DNA from: Streptomyces luteolus
GTDB taxonomy: Bacteria; Actinomycetota; Actinomycetes; Streptomycetales; Streptomycetaceae
Direction of reading: 5' to 3'
Assembly (NCBI RefSeq): GCF_029968015.1
Contig: NZ_JASCIS010000050.1
Coordinates: 1-57,972 of the forward strand
DNA length: 57,972 nucleotides
The number at the start of each line of letters is the position of its first letter. Positions within the stretch are counted from its first letter, which is position 1. The notes under the pieces are model-generated. The model was not told the origin of the DNA and searched no databases. It saw only the letters and a list, made by a program, of their open reading frames with translations. Positions 41,710-50,459 of the stretch are shown in pieces. The translations under genes and the position numbers were made by a program.

Positions 41710-42891
41710 CTAAAGCCGGGCCGCCTTGAGCGCCATGTGCAGCAGCAACCGGTCCTCACCCGCGTCCAGGTCGAGCCCAGTGAGCTGCTCCACCCGCGAC
41801 AAGCGGTAGTACAGCGTCTGCCGGTGCACGCCGAGTACCGTCGCCGCGCGCCCCGCCTGGCCCGCCTGGTCGAGGAACACCTCGGCGGTGCGGGCGAGTT
41901 CGGGCCGGGCGAGGAGCGCGTCCGCCACCGGATCGTGCGCCGCCCGCGCAGGCAGCGCCGTGAGCAGGCGGTACGGGCCCAACTCCGCCCACTCCGCGAC
42001 CCGTTCGGCCCCGACCGCCGTACCACCGGGCCCCCCGAGCCGCGCCCCCGCCGCCCGCGCCGACGCGACCGCCTCCTGCCAGGCGGCGGGCAGTTCGGCG
42101 AGCCCGCGCCGCGGCACCGCGATGCCCGCCGTACCCGTACCGCCGTCGCCAGCGTCGAGGAGCCGGGCGGCCGCCGTACGGGCCGGGCCCAGCACCTCCG
42201 CCGAGCGCAGCCGCACCAGCGCGGCCAGCACCTGAGCCGCCCCGAAAGCCCCCGCGACCGTGCACACCGCCACCGTCCCCGGCGCCCGCCCCGCCGCACC
42301 CGGAGAGGCCGACGCCGGCCACGGCGTGACGCACACCAGCGCGTGCAGCTCGTCGGCCGCCGCGCCGAGCGCGTCCCGCAGGGCCGTCGTCGCCGCCTCG
42401 CGCTGCGCGGCGGACGGCGCGGTGAGCAGGGCGCGCAGCTCGCGGGCCACGTCGTCGCCCGCCGACTCCTCCGCCGCGAGCAGCACCCCGATCCGCTCCG
42501 TCACCTGGAGGGCCGCGTCCAGCTGGGCGGCAGAAGGGCCCGGCTCGGAGTCGAGCAGCCACACGTACCCGTGGACCACGCCCCGGTGACGTACCGGAAG
42601 ACAGATCCGGGCCCGGAGGACGCCCGCGTCCGGGGCCGCCGGGATGCGCACCGGGCCGTCCGCGCGGGTGATGCCGAAGCCCTCGAACCAGGACCGCACC
42701 GCGGCCGTGGACTTCCTGGTCAGGATCGAGCGCGTCCGCACCGGATCGAGGTCCAGCTCGTCCATGCCGTCGCTGTCCTGCGCGCCGAACGCGATCAGCT
42801 CGAAGTCCCGGTTCTCCAAGGTCGCGGGCGCGCCGAGCAGCGCGGAGATCTCATCGACCAGGTCCTGGTAGTCGCCCTTCACGAGGGCCAT
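41710..42891 (-). CDS. PucR-family regulator of proline catabolism
   Basis: 393 residues. The middle is a GGDEF-like/PucR region and the C-terminus (about 335-390) is the PucR HTH_30: AEVFLDQAGQAGRAATVLGVHRQTLYYRLSRVEQLTGLDL. It reads away from the proline dehydrogenase gene, 183 bases apart; a PucR protein in this position in streptomycetes activates the proline genes when proline is present, so that role is inferred. ATG 42891 gives the conserved-looking start MALVKGDYQDLVDE; upstream starts at 42918 and 42942 are possible. Confidence 0.8.
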   Translation of the reverse strand: MALVKGDYQDLVDEISALLGAPATLENRDFELIAFGAQDSDGMDELDLDPVRTRSILTRKSTAAVRSWFEGFGITRADGPVRIPAAPDAGVLRARICLPVRHRGVVHGYVWLLDSEPGPSAAQLDAALQVTERIGVLLAAEESAGDDVARELRALLTAPSAAQREAATTALRDALGAAADELHALVCVTPWPASASPGAAGRAPGTVAVCTVAGAFGAAQVLAALVRLRSAEVLGPARTAAARLLDAGDGGTGTAGIAVPRRGLAELPAAWQEAVASARAAGARLGGPGGTAVGAERVAEWAELGPYRLLTALPARAAHDPVADALLARPELARTAEVFLDQAGQAGRAATVLGVHRQTLYYRLSRVEQLTGLDLDAGEDRLLLHMALKAARL

Positions 42892-43074
42892 TGTGCGGCA
42901 CCCGGAAGCCTGTCCCATACAGATGTCTGAGATGCAGGGCACGGATGCGTGACACCTGTCGATGGTTCAGGATCGGAGCGAACCTTAGGTTTCACGGTGG
43001 TTCCCCCTGCCGCTCCCTTTCGGTCACCGACCGCCCGGGAGCCGCTCCCTTCACATCCGTTCTGGAGGTGCCCC

Positions 43075-44001
43075 GTGCTGGCTCCCGTGATTCTCGCCGC
43101 GTCGCGCAGCGACAAGATGCGCCGCTTCGTGTCGGCCGCGCCGGGCACCAAGCAGGTCGTCGAGCGGTTCATCCCCGGCGAGACCGTCGACCAGGTCGTG
43201 CCGGTCGTCGAGGACGCCGTCGCCAAGGGCCTCGAAGTGACCCTCGACGTCGTCGGCGAGGACATCACGACGCCCGAGCAGGCCGCCGCCGCCCGGGACG
43301 CGTACCTGGACCTGATCGCGCACCTCAAGGGCCTCGGCCTCGGCACCAAGGCCGAGATGTCCGTGAAGCTGTCGATGTTCGGCCAGGCGCTCGCGGGCGG
43401 CCACGAGCTGGCGCTTGCCAATGTGCGCCCCGTCGTCGAGGCCGCCGCCGCCATCGGCACCACGGTGACCCTTGACGCGGAGGACCACACGACCCTCGAC
43501 TCGATGTTCGCCATCCACGACGAGCTGCGGAAGGACTTCCCGCAGACCGGCTGCGTCATCCAGGCGTACCTGTTCCGCACCGAGGACGACGCCCGCCGCC
43601 TCGCCGCGAACGGCAGCCGGGTCCGGATCGTGAAGGGCGCCTACAAGGAGCCCGCCGAGGTCGCGTACCAGGACAAGGGCGAGATCGACAAGGCGTACGT
43701 CCGCATCCTGAAGATCCTGATGCACGGCGAGGGTTACCCGATGATCGGGTCCCACGACCCGCGACTCATCGCCATCAGCCAGGAGCTCGCCCGCCGTGCC
43801 GGGCGCAAGCTGGACGAGTACGAGTTCCAGATGCTGTACGGCATCCGCAGCGAGGAGCACGTCCGGCTGGCCGCCGAGGGACACCGCATGCGTGTCTACA
43901 CCGCGTACGGCACCGACTGGTACGGCTACTTCATGCGGCGCCTCGCGGAGAAGCCGGCCAACCTGCTCTTCTTCGCCCGCTCGACGATCACCAAGAACTG
44001 A
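43075..44001 (+). CDS. Proline dehydrogenase
   Basis: 308 residues, the small monofunctional FAD-dependent enzyme oxidising proline to pyrroline-5-carboxylate. The barrel shows LDVVGEDITT, KAEMSVKLSMFG, VTLDAEDHTT, VIQAYLFRTEDD, RIVKGAYKEP, GSHDPRLI, and the C-terminal YTAYGTDWYGYFMRRLAEKPAN. GTG 43075 has TGGAGGTG with six bases of spacing. The P5C dehydrogenase gene follows after 76 bases; together they convert proline to glutamate. Confidence 0.93.
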   Translation: MLAPVILAASRSDKMRRFVSAAPGTKQVVERFIPGETVDQVVPVVEDAVAKGLEVTLDVVGEDITTPEQAAAARDAYLDLIAHLKGLGLGTKAEMSVKLSMFGQALAGGHELALANVRPVVEAAAAIGTTVTLDAEDHTTLDSMFAIHDELRKDFPQTGCVIQAYLFRTEDDARRLAANGSRVRIVKGAYKEPAEVAYQDKGEIDKAYVRILKILMHGEGYPMIGSHDPRLIAISQELARRAGRKLDEYEFQMLYGIRSEEHVRLAAEGHRMRVYTAYGTDWYGYFMRRLAEKPANLLFFARSTITKN

Positions 44002-44077
44002 CCGCCGGGCACCGAGACTTGGCCCAGGGCCGAGCCCCACACCCCTCATCAGAACCCCACCAAGGAGGACGGAATAC

Positions 44078-45709
44078 ATGGACGCCGTGACCCAGGTCCC
44101 CACCCCCGTCAATGAGCCGGTGCACGGCTACGCCCCCGGCTCCGCCGAGCGCGTCCGCCTGGAGGCCAAGCTCAAGGAGCTGGCCGAGAACCCGATCGAC
44201 CTGCCGTGCTTCATCGGCGGCGAGCGTCGTCTCGGTGGCGGCGAGACTTTCCAGGTCGTACAGCCGCACAACCACCAGAAGGTCCTCGGCACCGCGCGCA
44301 ACGCCACCACGCAGGACGCGCAGGACGCGATCGACGCCGCGCTCGCCGCCGCCCCGGCCTGGCGCGCGCTGTCCTTCGACGACCGTGCCGCGATCATCCT
44401 GCGCGCCGCCGAACTGCTCTCCGGCCCCTGGCGCGAGACGCTCGCCGCCTCGACGATGCTCGGCCAGTCGAAGACCGCCCAGCAGGCGGAGATCGACACC
44501 CCCTGCGAGCTCGTCGACTTCTGGCGCTTCAACGTCTCGTACGCCCGCCAGATCCTCGCCGAGCAGCCCCCGGCCAACGCGCCGGGTGTGTGGAACCGTC
44601 TGGACCACCGCCCGCTCGAAGGCTTCGTGTACGCGATCACGCCGTTCAACTTCACGGCCATCGCGGGCAACCTGCCGACCGCGCCCGCCCTCATGGGCAA
44701 CGTGGTCGTGTGGAAGCCGTCCCCGACGCAGACCCACGCCGCCGTGCTGCTGATGCAGCTGCTTGAGGAGGCCGGGCTGCCGAAGGGCGTCATCAACCTG
44801 GTCACGGGTGACGGCCTGGCGGTCTCGGAGGTCGCCCTGGAGCACCCGGAGCTCGCGGGCATCCACTTCACCGGTTCGACCAAGACCTTCCAGCACCTGT
44901 GGAAGACGGTCGGCAACAACATCGAGAAGTACCGCTCGTACCCGCGCATCGTCGGTGAGACCGGCGGCAAGGACTTCGTCGTCGCCCACCCGTCGGCCGA
45001 CCCGGCGGTCCTGAAGACGGCGCTGACCCGCGGTTCCTTCGAGTTCCAGGGCCAGAAGTGCTCCGCCTCGTCGCGTGCGTACGTCCCCGCCTCGATCTGG
45101 AACAACGGCTTCAAGGAGCAGTTCGCGGCCGAGGTCGACGGCATCAAGATGGGTGACGTCACCGACCTGTCGAACTTCATCGGCGCCGTCATCGACGACC
45201 GTTCCTTCGCGAAGAACAAGGCCGCGATCGACCGCGCCAAGGCGGACGAGTCCTGCACGGTCATCGCGGGCGGCACGTACGACGACTCGGAGGGCTACTT
45301 CGTCCGCCCGACCGTCATCGAGTGCACCGACCCCGAGAATGAGGTCTTCACGACCGAGTACTTCGGCCCGATCCTCGCCGTGCACGTCTACGAGGACGAC
45401 AAGTACGAGGAGATGCTGGCGCAGATGGAGTCCGTGTCCGCGTACGCGCTGACCGGCTCGATCATCGCCGGTGACCGTGCGGCCGCGGCCGACGCGATGG
45501 AGAAGCTCCGCTTCGCCGCGGGCAACTTCTACATCAACGACAAGTCGACCGGCGCCGTCGTCGGCCAGCAGCCCTTCGGCGGCGGCCGCGCCTCCGGCAC
45601 CAACGACAAGGCCGGCGCCCCGCAGAACCTGATGCGCTGGACGCTGACCCGCGCCATCAAGGAGTCGCTGGTCTCGCCGACCGACTACTCCTACCCGCAC
45701 ATGGGCTGA
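44078..45709 (+). CDS. pruA: L-glutamate gamma-semialdehyde (P5C) dehydrogenase
   Basis: 543 residues, the aldehyde-dehydrogenase-superfamily enzyme that finishes proline breakdown to glutamate with NAD+. Landmarks are AITPFNFTAIAGNL, FTGSTKTFQHLWK, the general base Glu in RIVGETGGKDFVV, the catalytic cysteine in FEFQGQKCSASSRAYVP, and YFGPILAVHVYED. Length and the KCSA cysteine motif match the group 1 P5C dehydrogenases. AAGGAGGA precedes the ATG at 44078. Confidence 0.94.
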   Translation: MDAVTQVPTPVNEPVHGYAPGSAERVRLEAKLKELAENPIDLPCFIGGERRLGGGETFQVVQPHNHQKVLGTARNATTQDAQDAIDAALAAAPAWRALSFDDRAAIILRAAELLSGPWRETLAASTMLGQSKTAQQAEIDTPCELVDFWRFNVSYARQILAEQPPANAPGVWNRLDHRPLEGFVYAITPFNFTAIAGNLPTAPALMGNVVVWKPSPTQTHAAVLLMQLLEEAGLPKGVINLVTGDGLAVSEVALEHPELAGIHFTGSTKTFQHLWKTVGNNIEKYRSYPRIVGETGGKDFVVAHPSADPAVLKTALTRGSFEFQGQKCSASSRAYVPASIWNNGFKEQFAAEVDGIKMGDVTDLSNFIGAVIDDRSFAKNKAAIDRAKADESCTVIAGGTYDDSEGYFVRPTVIECTDPENEVFTTEYFGPILAVHVYEDDKYEEMLAQMESVSAYALTGSIIAGDRAAAADAMEKLRFAAGNFYINDKSTGAVVGQQPFGGGRASGTNDKAGAPQNLMRWTLTRAIKESLVSPTDYSYPHMG

Positions 45710-45732
45710 GGTTCACTGCCCGCTTGAACACC

Positions 45733-45799
45733 CGCCCCCGTACGGTGACCGCACCGGACGGGGGCGGTGTACGTACGGGGGGGGCGGTGTACGTGCGGG
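45733..45799. repeat. Short tandem repeat between convergent genes
   Basis: GGGGGCGGTGTACGTACGGG and GGGGGCGGTGTACGTGCGGG follow one another with period near 19-20 (about 45759-45797). They sit between pruA and the nitroreductase stop. No separate terminator is clear. Confidence 0.6.
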
Positions 45800-46498
45800 T
45801 CAGACTTCCACCAGCACCTGGTCGAGCGACTTCCGCACCAGGTCCGGGACGTGGCAGTCCGGTGCCGGGTAGCCGACCGGGATCACCGCGAACGCCTTCT
45901 CGTTCTCCGGCCGGTCGAGGACCTGGCCGAGGAACCGCATCGGGCTCGGCGTGTGCACCAGCGCCGCGAGCCCCGACAGATGCAGGGCCGAGAGCAGCAT
46001 GCCGACGGCGATGCCCACCGACTCGTCGACGTAGTAGTGCTTGTGCCGGGTGCCGTCCGCGCCGAGCCAGTAGCGCTGCTGGAAGACGACGATCAGGGCC
46101 GGGGCGTCCGTCAGATGGGGCTTCACCTCGTCCGTGCCGAGCGGCCGCAGCGCCGCCAGCCACTCCTCGCCGAGCCGCCCGTCGTAACTGACCTGCTCCT
46201 CGTGCTCGGCCGCCGCGCGGATCCGCCGCCGCACGTCCGGGTCGCGTACGAGCACGAACGTCCACGGCTGCTGATGCGCCCCGGACGGCGCGGTCGACGC
46301 ACACGCGATCGCGTCCCGTACGGCCTGCTCGGGTACGGGGTCGGGCGCGAACTGCCGTACGGTGCGCCGCCGTTGCATCCGCTCCCGCAGCTCGGCGGCG
46401 CGGGCCAGCGACTCGTCGTGCGGCATCCGCTCGGGACGGTAGGGGACGGGCCGGTAGGGCTCTCCGTGGACCGGGGTCCAGTGCGCAGTCTCGCTCAT
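45800..46498 (-). CDS. Nitroreductase-family flavoprotein (iodotyrosine deiodinase-like)
   Basis: 232 residues. The nitroreductase fold is shown by MQRRRTVRQFAPDPV (FMN phosphate-binding arginines), CASTAPSGAHQQPWTFVLV, SVGIAVGMLLSALHLSGL and VIPVGYPAPDC. The PSGAH/QQPW segment resembles the BluB/iodotyrosine-deiodinase branch, which reductively removes halogens or reduces nitro groups; the substrate is unknown. On the minus strand CAGACT ends seven bases before the ATG at 46498, fitting a leaderless mRNA. Divergent from the acetyltransferase gene. Confidence 0.85.
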   Translation of the reverse strand: MSETAHWTPVHGEPYRPVPYRPERMPHDESLARAAELRERMQRRRTVRQFAPDPVPEQAVRDAIACASTAPSGAHQQPWTFVLVRDPDVRRRIRAAAEHEEQVSYDGRLGEEWLAALRPLGTDEVKPHLTDAPALIVVFQQRYWLGADGTRHKHYYVDESVGIAVGMLLSALHLSGLAALVHTPSPMRFLGQVLDRPENEKAFAVIPVGYPAPDCHVPDLVRKSLDQVLVEV

Positions 46499-46505
46499 AC
46501 GCCGA

Positions 46506-46590
46506 AGTCTGCCGCGCGCCCCGCTCTCCTGGACAGAGGGCATTCCGCCCGGATTTCGGAGTGCGGCGACCGATCGCCGGTACGTACGGT
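46506..46590. promoter_or_regulatory. Divergent leaderless promoters
   Basis: Leftward: CAGACT (minus strand, 46506-46511) ends seven bases before the nitroreductase ATG. Rightward: TACGGT (46585-46590) ends six bases before the acetyltransferase GTG. Both lack ribosome sites. The 98-base gap leaves little room for other control. Confidence 0.5.
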
Positions 46591-46596
46591 GACCCG

Positions 46597-47130
46597 GTGA
46601 CCGAACTCCTCCTCACCCACACCAGCGTCCTCACCGCCCCCGAACTCGCCGACGTACGCGCCCTGTTGGACGCCGCCTTCGACGGGGACTTCGGCGTGGA
46701 GGACTGGGACCACTGCCTGGGTGGCCTTCACGCCCGCATCCTCGACGGCGGCCGCCTGCTCGCCCACGGCGCCGTGGTGCAGCGCCGGGTGCGGCACGCG
46801 GGCCGCTGGCGGCGCGTCGGATACGTGGAGGCCCTCGCGGTGCGTGCGGACGTCCGCAGGCGTGGGCTGGGCGGGCAGATCATGGGAGCTCTGGAGCAGA
46901 TCGTCGAGCGTGGTCACGACTTCGGGGCGCTGTCGGCCTCCGACGAGGGCGCACTGCTGTACGCCTCGCGCGGCTGGCAGGTGTGGCCCGGACTCGTGCT
47001 GGCCGCCGACCCCTCCATGGGTCCGCTCCGCCTCCCCGACGAGGAGGGTTCGACGTACGTCTGGCCGCCCCTGGCCGCGAGCGCGGGCGACGAGCTGGTC
47101 TTCGACTGGCGGGACGGGGATGTGCTGTGA
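46597..47130 (+). CDS. AAC(2')-I-like aminoglycoside 2'-N-acetyltransferase
   Basis: 177 residues, GNAT fold. It resembles the chromosomal AAC(2')-I enzymes of mycobacteria: LLDAAFDGDFGVEDWDHCLGG at the start, GYVEALAVRADVRRRGLGGQ as the acetyl-CoA loop, LGALSASDEGALLYASRGW, and the terminal DWRDGDVL. These acetylate the 2'-amino group of gentamicin-type aminoglycosides and some have housekeeping targets. Similarity is from memory and activity is unproven. GTG 46597 follows TACGGT by six bases (leaderless). Confidence 0.78.
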   Translation: MTELLLTHTSVLTAPELADVRALLDAAFDGDFGVEDWDHCLGGLHARILDGGRLLAHGAVVQRRVRHAGRWRRVGYVEALAVRADVRRRGLGGQIMGALEQIVERGHDFGALSASDEGALLYASRGWQVWPGLVLAADPSMGPLRLPDEEGSTYVWPPLAASAGDELVFDWRDGDVL

Positions 47131-47405
47131 CCGGGCGGCGAGAGGACCGGCGGAAGGGCCTCCGCGGGCCCGCTTCATGATCGCCGTCTCAGATAGTAGG
47201 AAGTCCGAGTAATTGTAGAGACAGCGGCTCGATGCTGGCTTAGCTTGGTAGGAGCCGAACGTCTCGCTCGATCCAGCGAATGGCGGTCGTGAGCCGGCCC
47301 TCACGCAGGCAACCCCTGCGGGCCCCGGGCTCCCCGCCTGCCTTCCGGCGTCTCGTAGAAACCCCTCTCCGCACTCCGTCGTGCCCCTCAAGGAGTCGAA
47401 TCCTC
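47131..47405 (+). other. Candidate structured leader before a 44-codon gene
   Basis: No convincing gene in 275 bases. 47170-47225 is AT-rich (AGATAGTAGGAAGTCCGAG, then TAATTGTAGAGAC). From 47221 several hairpins can form: CGGCTC/GAGCCG (47225-47230 and 47252-47257), CGTGAG-ccggcc-CTCACG (47288-47305) and CGCAG/CTGCG (47304-47320). A promoter in the AT-rich part would give a leader of about 200 bases. No known riboswitch class recognised. Confidence 0.35.
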
Positions 47406-47540
47406 ATGACCGAGACGACCGTCGCCGCCCGCCGAGTCCGCCGCGCCCCCCGCATCGGGGAGACCGAGCGCAAGAACGCCGCCGCCGCCCTCCAGCGCGC
47501 TCTCGACCGGAGGGACAACGGCGGCGAGACGGGTCACTGA
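47406..47540 (+). CDS. Small basic protein upstream of leuB
   Basis: 44 residues, sequence starting MTETTVAARRVRRAPRIGE and ending in a helix-like AAAALQRALDRRDNGG. Basic, no membrane segment, no family recognised. AAGGAG lies ten bases before the ATG. The long structured region upstream suggests it may be the expressed product of a regulated leader, but it has no run of one amino acid that would mark an attenuator peptide. Confidence 0.5.
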   Translation: MTETTVAARRVRRAPRIGETERKNAAAALQRALDRRDNGGETGH

Positions 47541-47829
47541 GGTCACTGAGACCTCTGGGCCCGTCCTCGTACGACCTCGAAGTGGTCGACGCGCTCGCCG
47601 TTCTCGGCGAGTGCGGAGACAGTCATACGCGGCCTCGCTGGGGATTCGTGCCCCGACAGGGGCGCGGGGAACTGCGCGGCCAGCCGCGACGGCGCAGCGG
47701 TCGGGCGACGGCGGAATCAGCCCCTCCGGCGTTTGAGGAGCGGGGGGCCGGGGGCGGAGCCCCCTGGGGGCCGTCCATATAACGGACACCGAGTGTCACC
47801 GGGTAAGACAACCGCGTACCCTCAAAACC
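47541..47829 (+). repeat. Gene-end element and leuB promoter
   Basis: No gene. GAGGTC-ACT-GAGACCTC-like hairpin bases directly follow the small gene. A copy of the gene-end palindrome (CAGCCCCTCCGGCGTTTGAG, then GGGGGCGGAGCCCCC) is at about 47718-47768. The leuB -10 box TACCCT (47817-47822) follows the AT-richer CCATATAACGGA. Confidence 0.65.
47817..47822 (+). promoter_or_regulatory. -10 box TACCCT of a leaderless leuB mRNA
   Basis: TACCCT ends seven bases before the ATG at 47830; the gap CAAAACC has no ribosome site. Confidence 0.55.
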
Positions 47830-48870
47830 ATGTCTCGCAGCATCAATCTCGCAGTCATCCCCGGCGACGGCATCGGCCCGGAGGTCGTGGCCCAGGGGCT
47901 CAAGGTTCTCGGTGCCGTGCTCCCGCAGGATGTGAAGCTGGAGACGAAGGAGTTCGACTTCGGCGCGAAGCGGTACCACGCCACCGGTGAGACCCTCACC
48001 GACGCCGACACGGACGCCCTCAAGCGGCACGACGCGATCCTGCTCGGCGCCATCGGCGACCCGAGCGTCCCGTCCGGGGTCCTGGAGCGCGGCTTCCTGC
48101 TGAAGCTCCGCTTCCTCTTCGACCACCACGTCAATCTGCGCCCGAGCCGCCTGCTCCCGGGTGTCCCGACTCCGCTCGCGGGCCAGCCCGAGATCGACTT
48201 CGTCGTCGTACGCGAAGGCACCGAGGGTCCGTACACCGGCAACGGCGGCACCATCCGCAAGGGCACCCCGCACGAGGTCGCCACCGAGGTCTCCGTGAAC
48301 ACGGCCTTCGGTGTCGAGCGCGTCGTCCGGGACGCCTTCGCCCGCGCGCAGGCCCGCCCGCGCAAGAAGCTGACCCTGGTCCACAAGAACAACGTCCTGG
48401 CGTACGCGGGACACCTGTGGACGGACGTCTTCAACCGCGTGGCCGAGGAGTTCCCCGAGGTCACCACCGACTACATCCACGTCGACGCCGCGACGATCTA
48501 CCTCGTCACCGACCCGGCCCGCTTCGACGTGATCGTCACCGACAACCTCTTCGGCGACATCATCACCGACCTCGCCGCGGCCGTCTCCGGCGGCATCGGC
48601 GTCGCGGCCTCCGGGAACATCAACCCGAGCCGCGAGTTCCCGTCCATGTTCGAGCCCGTGCACGGCTCGGCCCCGGACATCGCCGGTCAGGCCAAGGCCG
48701 ACCCCACGGCCACGGTCCTCTCCGTCGCCCTCCTCCTGCGCCACCTCGGGTACGACGCCGAGGCCGCGCGCATCGAGGACGCCGTCTCCGCCGACCTGGC
48801 CGAGCGCGGCGAGAACTCCCGTACCACGGACGAGATCGGCGACGCGCTCGCCGGGCGAGTAGCCGGCTGA
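47830..48870 (+). CDS. leuB: 3-isopropylmalate dehydrogenase
   Basis: 346 residues. Oxidatively decarboxylates 3-isopropylmalate in leucine synthesis. Isocitrate/isopropylmalate dehydrogenase features: AVIPGDGIGPEVV at the start, LRPSRLLPGV, DFVVVREGTEGPYTGNGG, LVHKNNVLAYAGHLW, DNLFGDIITDLAAAVSGG and FEPVHGSAPDIAGQ. The N-terminus and length match the actinobacterial short LeuB. ilvE follows on the same strand after a terminator. Confidence 0.95.
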   Translation: MSRSINLAVIPGDGIGPEVVAQGLKVLGAVLPQDVKLETKEFDFGAKRYHATGETLTDADTDALKRHDAILLGAIGDPSVPSGVLERGFLLKLRFLFDHHVNLRPSRLLPGVPTPLAGQPEIDFVVVREGTEGPYTGNGGTIRKGTPHEVATEVSVNTAFGVERVVRDAFARAQARPRKKLTLVHKNNVLAYAGHLWTDVFNRVAEEFPEVTTDYIHVDAATIYLVTDPARFDVIVTDNLFGDIITDLAAAVSGGIGVAASGNINPSREFPSMFEPVHGSAPDIAGQAKADPTATVLSVALLLRHLGYDAEAARIEDAVSADLAERGENSRTTDEIGDALAGRVAG

Positions 48871-48896
48871 CCCGGCCGCTCCACCTCAGGGTTACC

Positions 48897-48929
48897 AAGC
48901 CGCCGGGTCGCACACGCACCCGGCGGCTT
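48897..48929 (+). terminator. Terminator after leuB
   Basis: AAGCCGCCGGGT, nine-base loop, ACCCGGCGGCTT: a perfect 12-bp stem 26 bases after the leuB stop, followed by CTCGT. Confidence 0.88.
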
Positions 48930-48981
48930 CTCGTATGCGCCGCCGGGTGCCACCATCGACATCTGGACCGCAGCCACACCG

Positions 48982-49011
48982 TTTCAGTCACAGCCCCTCC
49001 CGAGCGATAAT
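48982..49011 (+). promoter_or_regulatory. Possible ilvE promoter
   Basis: TTTCAG (48982-48987), 18 bases, GATAAT (49006-49011). It would give a leader near 95 bases before the ilvE ATG. The leader shows no run of branched-chain codons. Confidence 0.35.
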
Positions 49012-49114
49012 CGGACGTGGGGCCGCGAAATGCGGGTAAGCGAGTACGAGACAGTCGCCTCAGCGCGGCGTGAGCGCGGTCCGACACACACGAAACGGTG
49101 AAGGACAAGCACTC

Positions 49115-50203
49115 ATGACGACGCCCACGATCGAGCTCAAGCCCTCCTCAACGCCGCTCTCCGACGCGGAGCGGGACGCGATCCTGGCCAACCCCGGGTT
49201 CGGCCGCCACTTCACCGACCACATGGTCACCATCAAGTGGACGGAGGGGCGTGGCTGGCACGACGGTCAGCTGGTGCCGTACGGCCCGCTGTCGCTCGAC
49301 CCGGCGACGAACGTCCTGCACTACGCCCAGGAGATCTTCGAGGGCCTCAAGGCCTACCGCCGCCCCGACAGCTCCGTCGCCACGTTCCGGCCCGACGCCA
49401 ACGCCCGCCGCTTCCAGGCCTCTGCCCGCCGCCTGGCCATGCCCGAGCTGCCGGTCGAGACCTTCGTCGAGGCCTGCGACGTGCTCGTCCAGCACGACAA
49501 GGCGTGGGTTCCGGCGCACGGCGGTGAGGAGTCGCTCTACCTGCGGCCGTTCATGATCGCCACGGAGGTCGGGCTCGGTGTGAAGCCGGCCAGTGAGTAC
49601 CTTTTCGTCGTCATCGCCTCGCCGGCCGGCGCGTACTTCCCGGGCGGCGTGAAGCCCGTCTCCATCTGGGCCTCCCAGGACCGCGTGCGCGCCGTGCCCG
49701 GCGGCATGGGCGACGCCAAGACCGGTGGCAACTACGCCGCTTCGCTGCTCGCCCAGGCCGAGGCCGCGGAGCAGGGCTGCGACCAGGTCTGCTACCTCGA
49801 CGCCGTGGAGCACAAGTGGGTCGAGGAACTCGGCGGCATGAACCTGTACTTCGTGTACGGAGACAAAATCGTCACGCCGACCCTCACCGGCTCGATCCTG
49901 GAGGGCATCACGCGCGACTCGCTCCTGGAGGTCGCCCGTGACCTCGGCTACGAGTCCGTGGAGGAGCGCGTCTCCATCGACCAGTGGCGCGAGGACACCG
50001 CGAACGGCACGCTCACCGAGGTCTTCGCCTGCGGTACGGCCGCGGTGATCACCCCGGTCGGCACCGTCAAGACGGACGGCACCGAGTGGACCCAGGGCAA
50101 CGGCGAGCCGGGCCCCGCCACGATGAGGCTGCGGGAGGCGCTGCTCGACGTCCAGCGGGGCAAGGCGGAGGACAAGCACGGCTGGATGCACGTGCTGGGC
50201 TGA
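49115..50203 (+). CDS. ilvE: Branched-chain amino acid aminotransferase
   Basis: 362 residues. PLP class IV aminotransferase making leucine, isoleucine and valine from their keto acids. FTDHMVTIKWTEGRGWHDGQL, LHYAQEIFEGLKAYRRPD, LYLRPFMIATE, the PLP lysine K202 in GDAKTGGNYAASLLAQ, and EELGGMNLYFVYG are typical. AAGGA lies nine bases before the ATG at 49115. Last of the branched-chain genes in the window before the end-of-window candidate. Confidence 0.95.
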   Translation: MTTPTIELKPSSTPLSDAERDAILANPGFGRHFTDHMVTIKWTEGRGWHDGQLVPYGPLSLDPATNVLHYAQEIFEGLKAYRRPDSSVATFRPDANARRFQASARRLAMPELPVETFVEACDVLVQHDKAWVPAHGGEESLYLRPFMIATEVGLGVKPASEYLFVVIASPAGAYFPGGVKPVSIWASQDRVRAVPGGMGDAKTGGNYAASLLAQAEAAEQGCDQVCYLDAVEHKWVEELGGMNLYFVYGDKIVTPTLTGSILEGITRDSLLEVARDLGYESVEERVSIDQWREDTANGTLTEVFACGTAAVITPVGTVKTDGTEWTQGNGEPGPATMRLREALLDVQRGKAEDKHGWMHVLG

Positions 50204-50259
50204 GGTCTTGCCGGGGCGTGCCGGTGGGCGTCGACCAGCTGATCGTCGATCGCCTGCGG

Positions 50260-50417
50260 CTCGTCCTCAAGCGCCGGACGGGCTGGATCATCGGCCTTCG
50301 GCCTCGTCCTCAAGCGCCGGACGGGCTGGATCATCGGCCTTCGGCCTCGTCCTCAAGCGCCGGACGGGCTGGATCATCGGCCTTCGGCCTCGTCCTCAAG
50401 CGCCGGACGGGCTGGAG
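50260..50417. repeat. 43-bp tandem repeat, 3.7 copies
   Basis: Units at 50260, 50303, 50346 and a partial at 50389, almost identical, each starting CTCGTCCTCAAGCGCCGGAC and ending with the hairpin GGCCTTCGGCC. They lie between ilvE and the convergent permease gene. The unit is a reversed variant of the gene-end element, here tandemly amplified. Confidence 0.92.
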
Positions 50418-50459
50418 TTGCCGGCCCGAGCCCCAAGCGGCGACCTCAAGCCCGCACGC

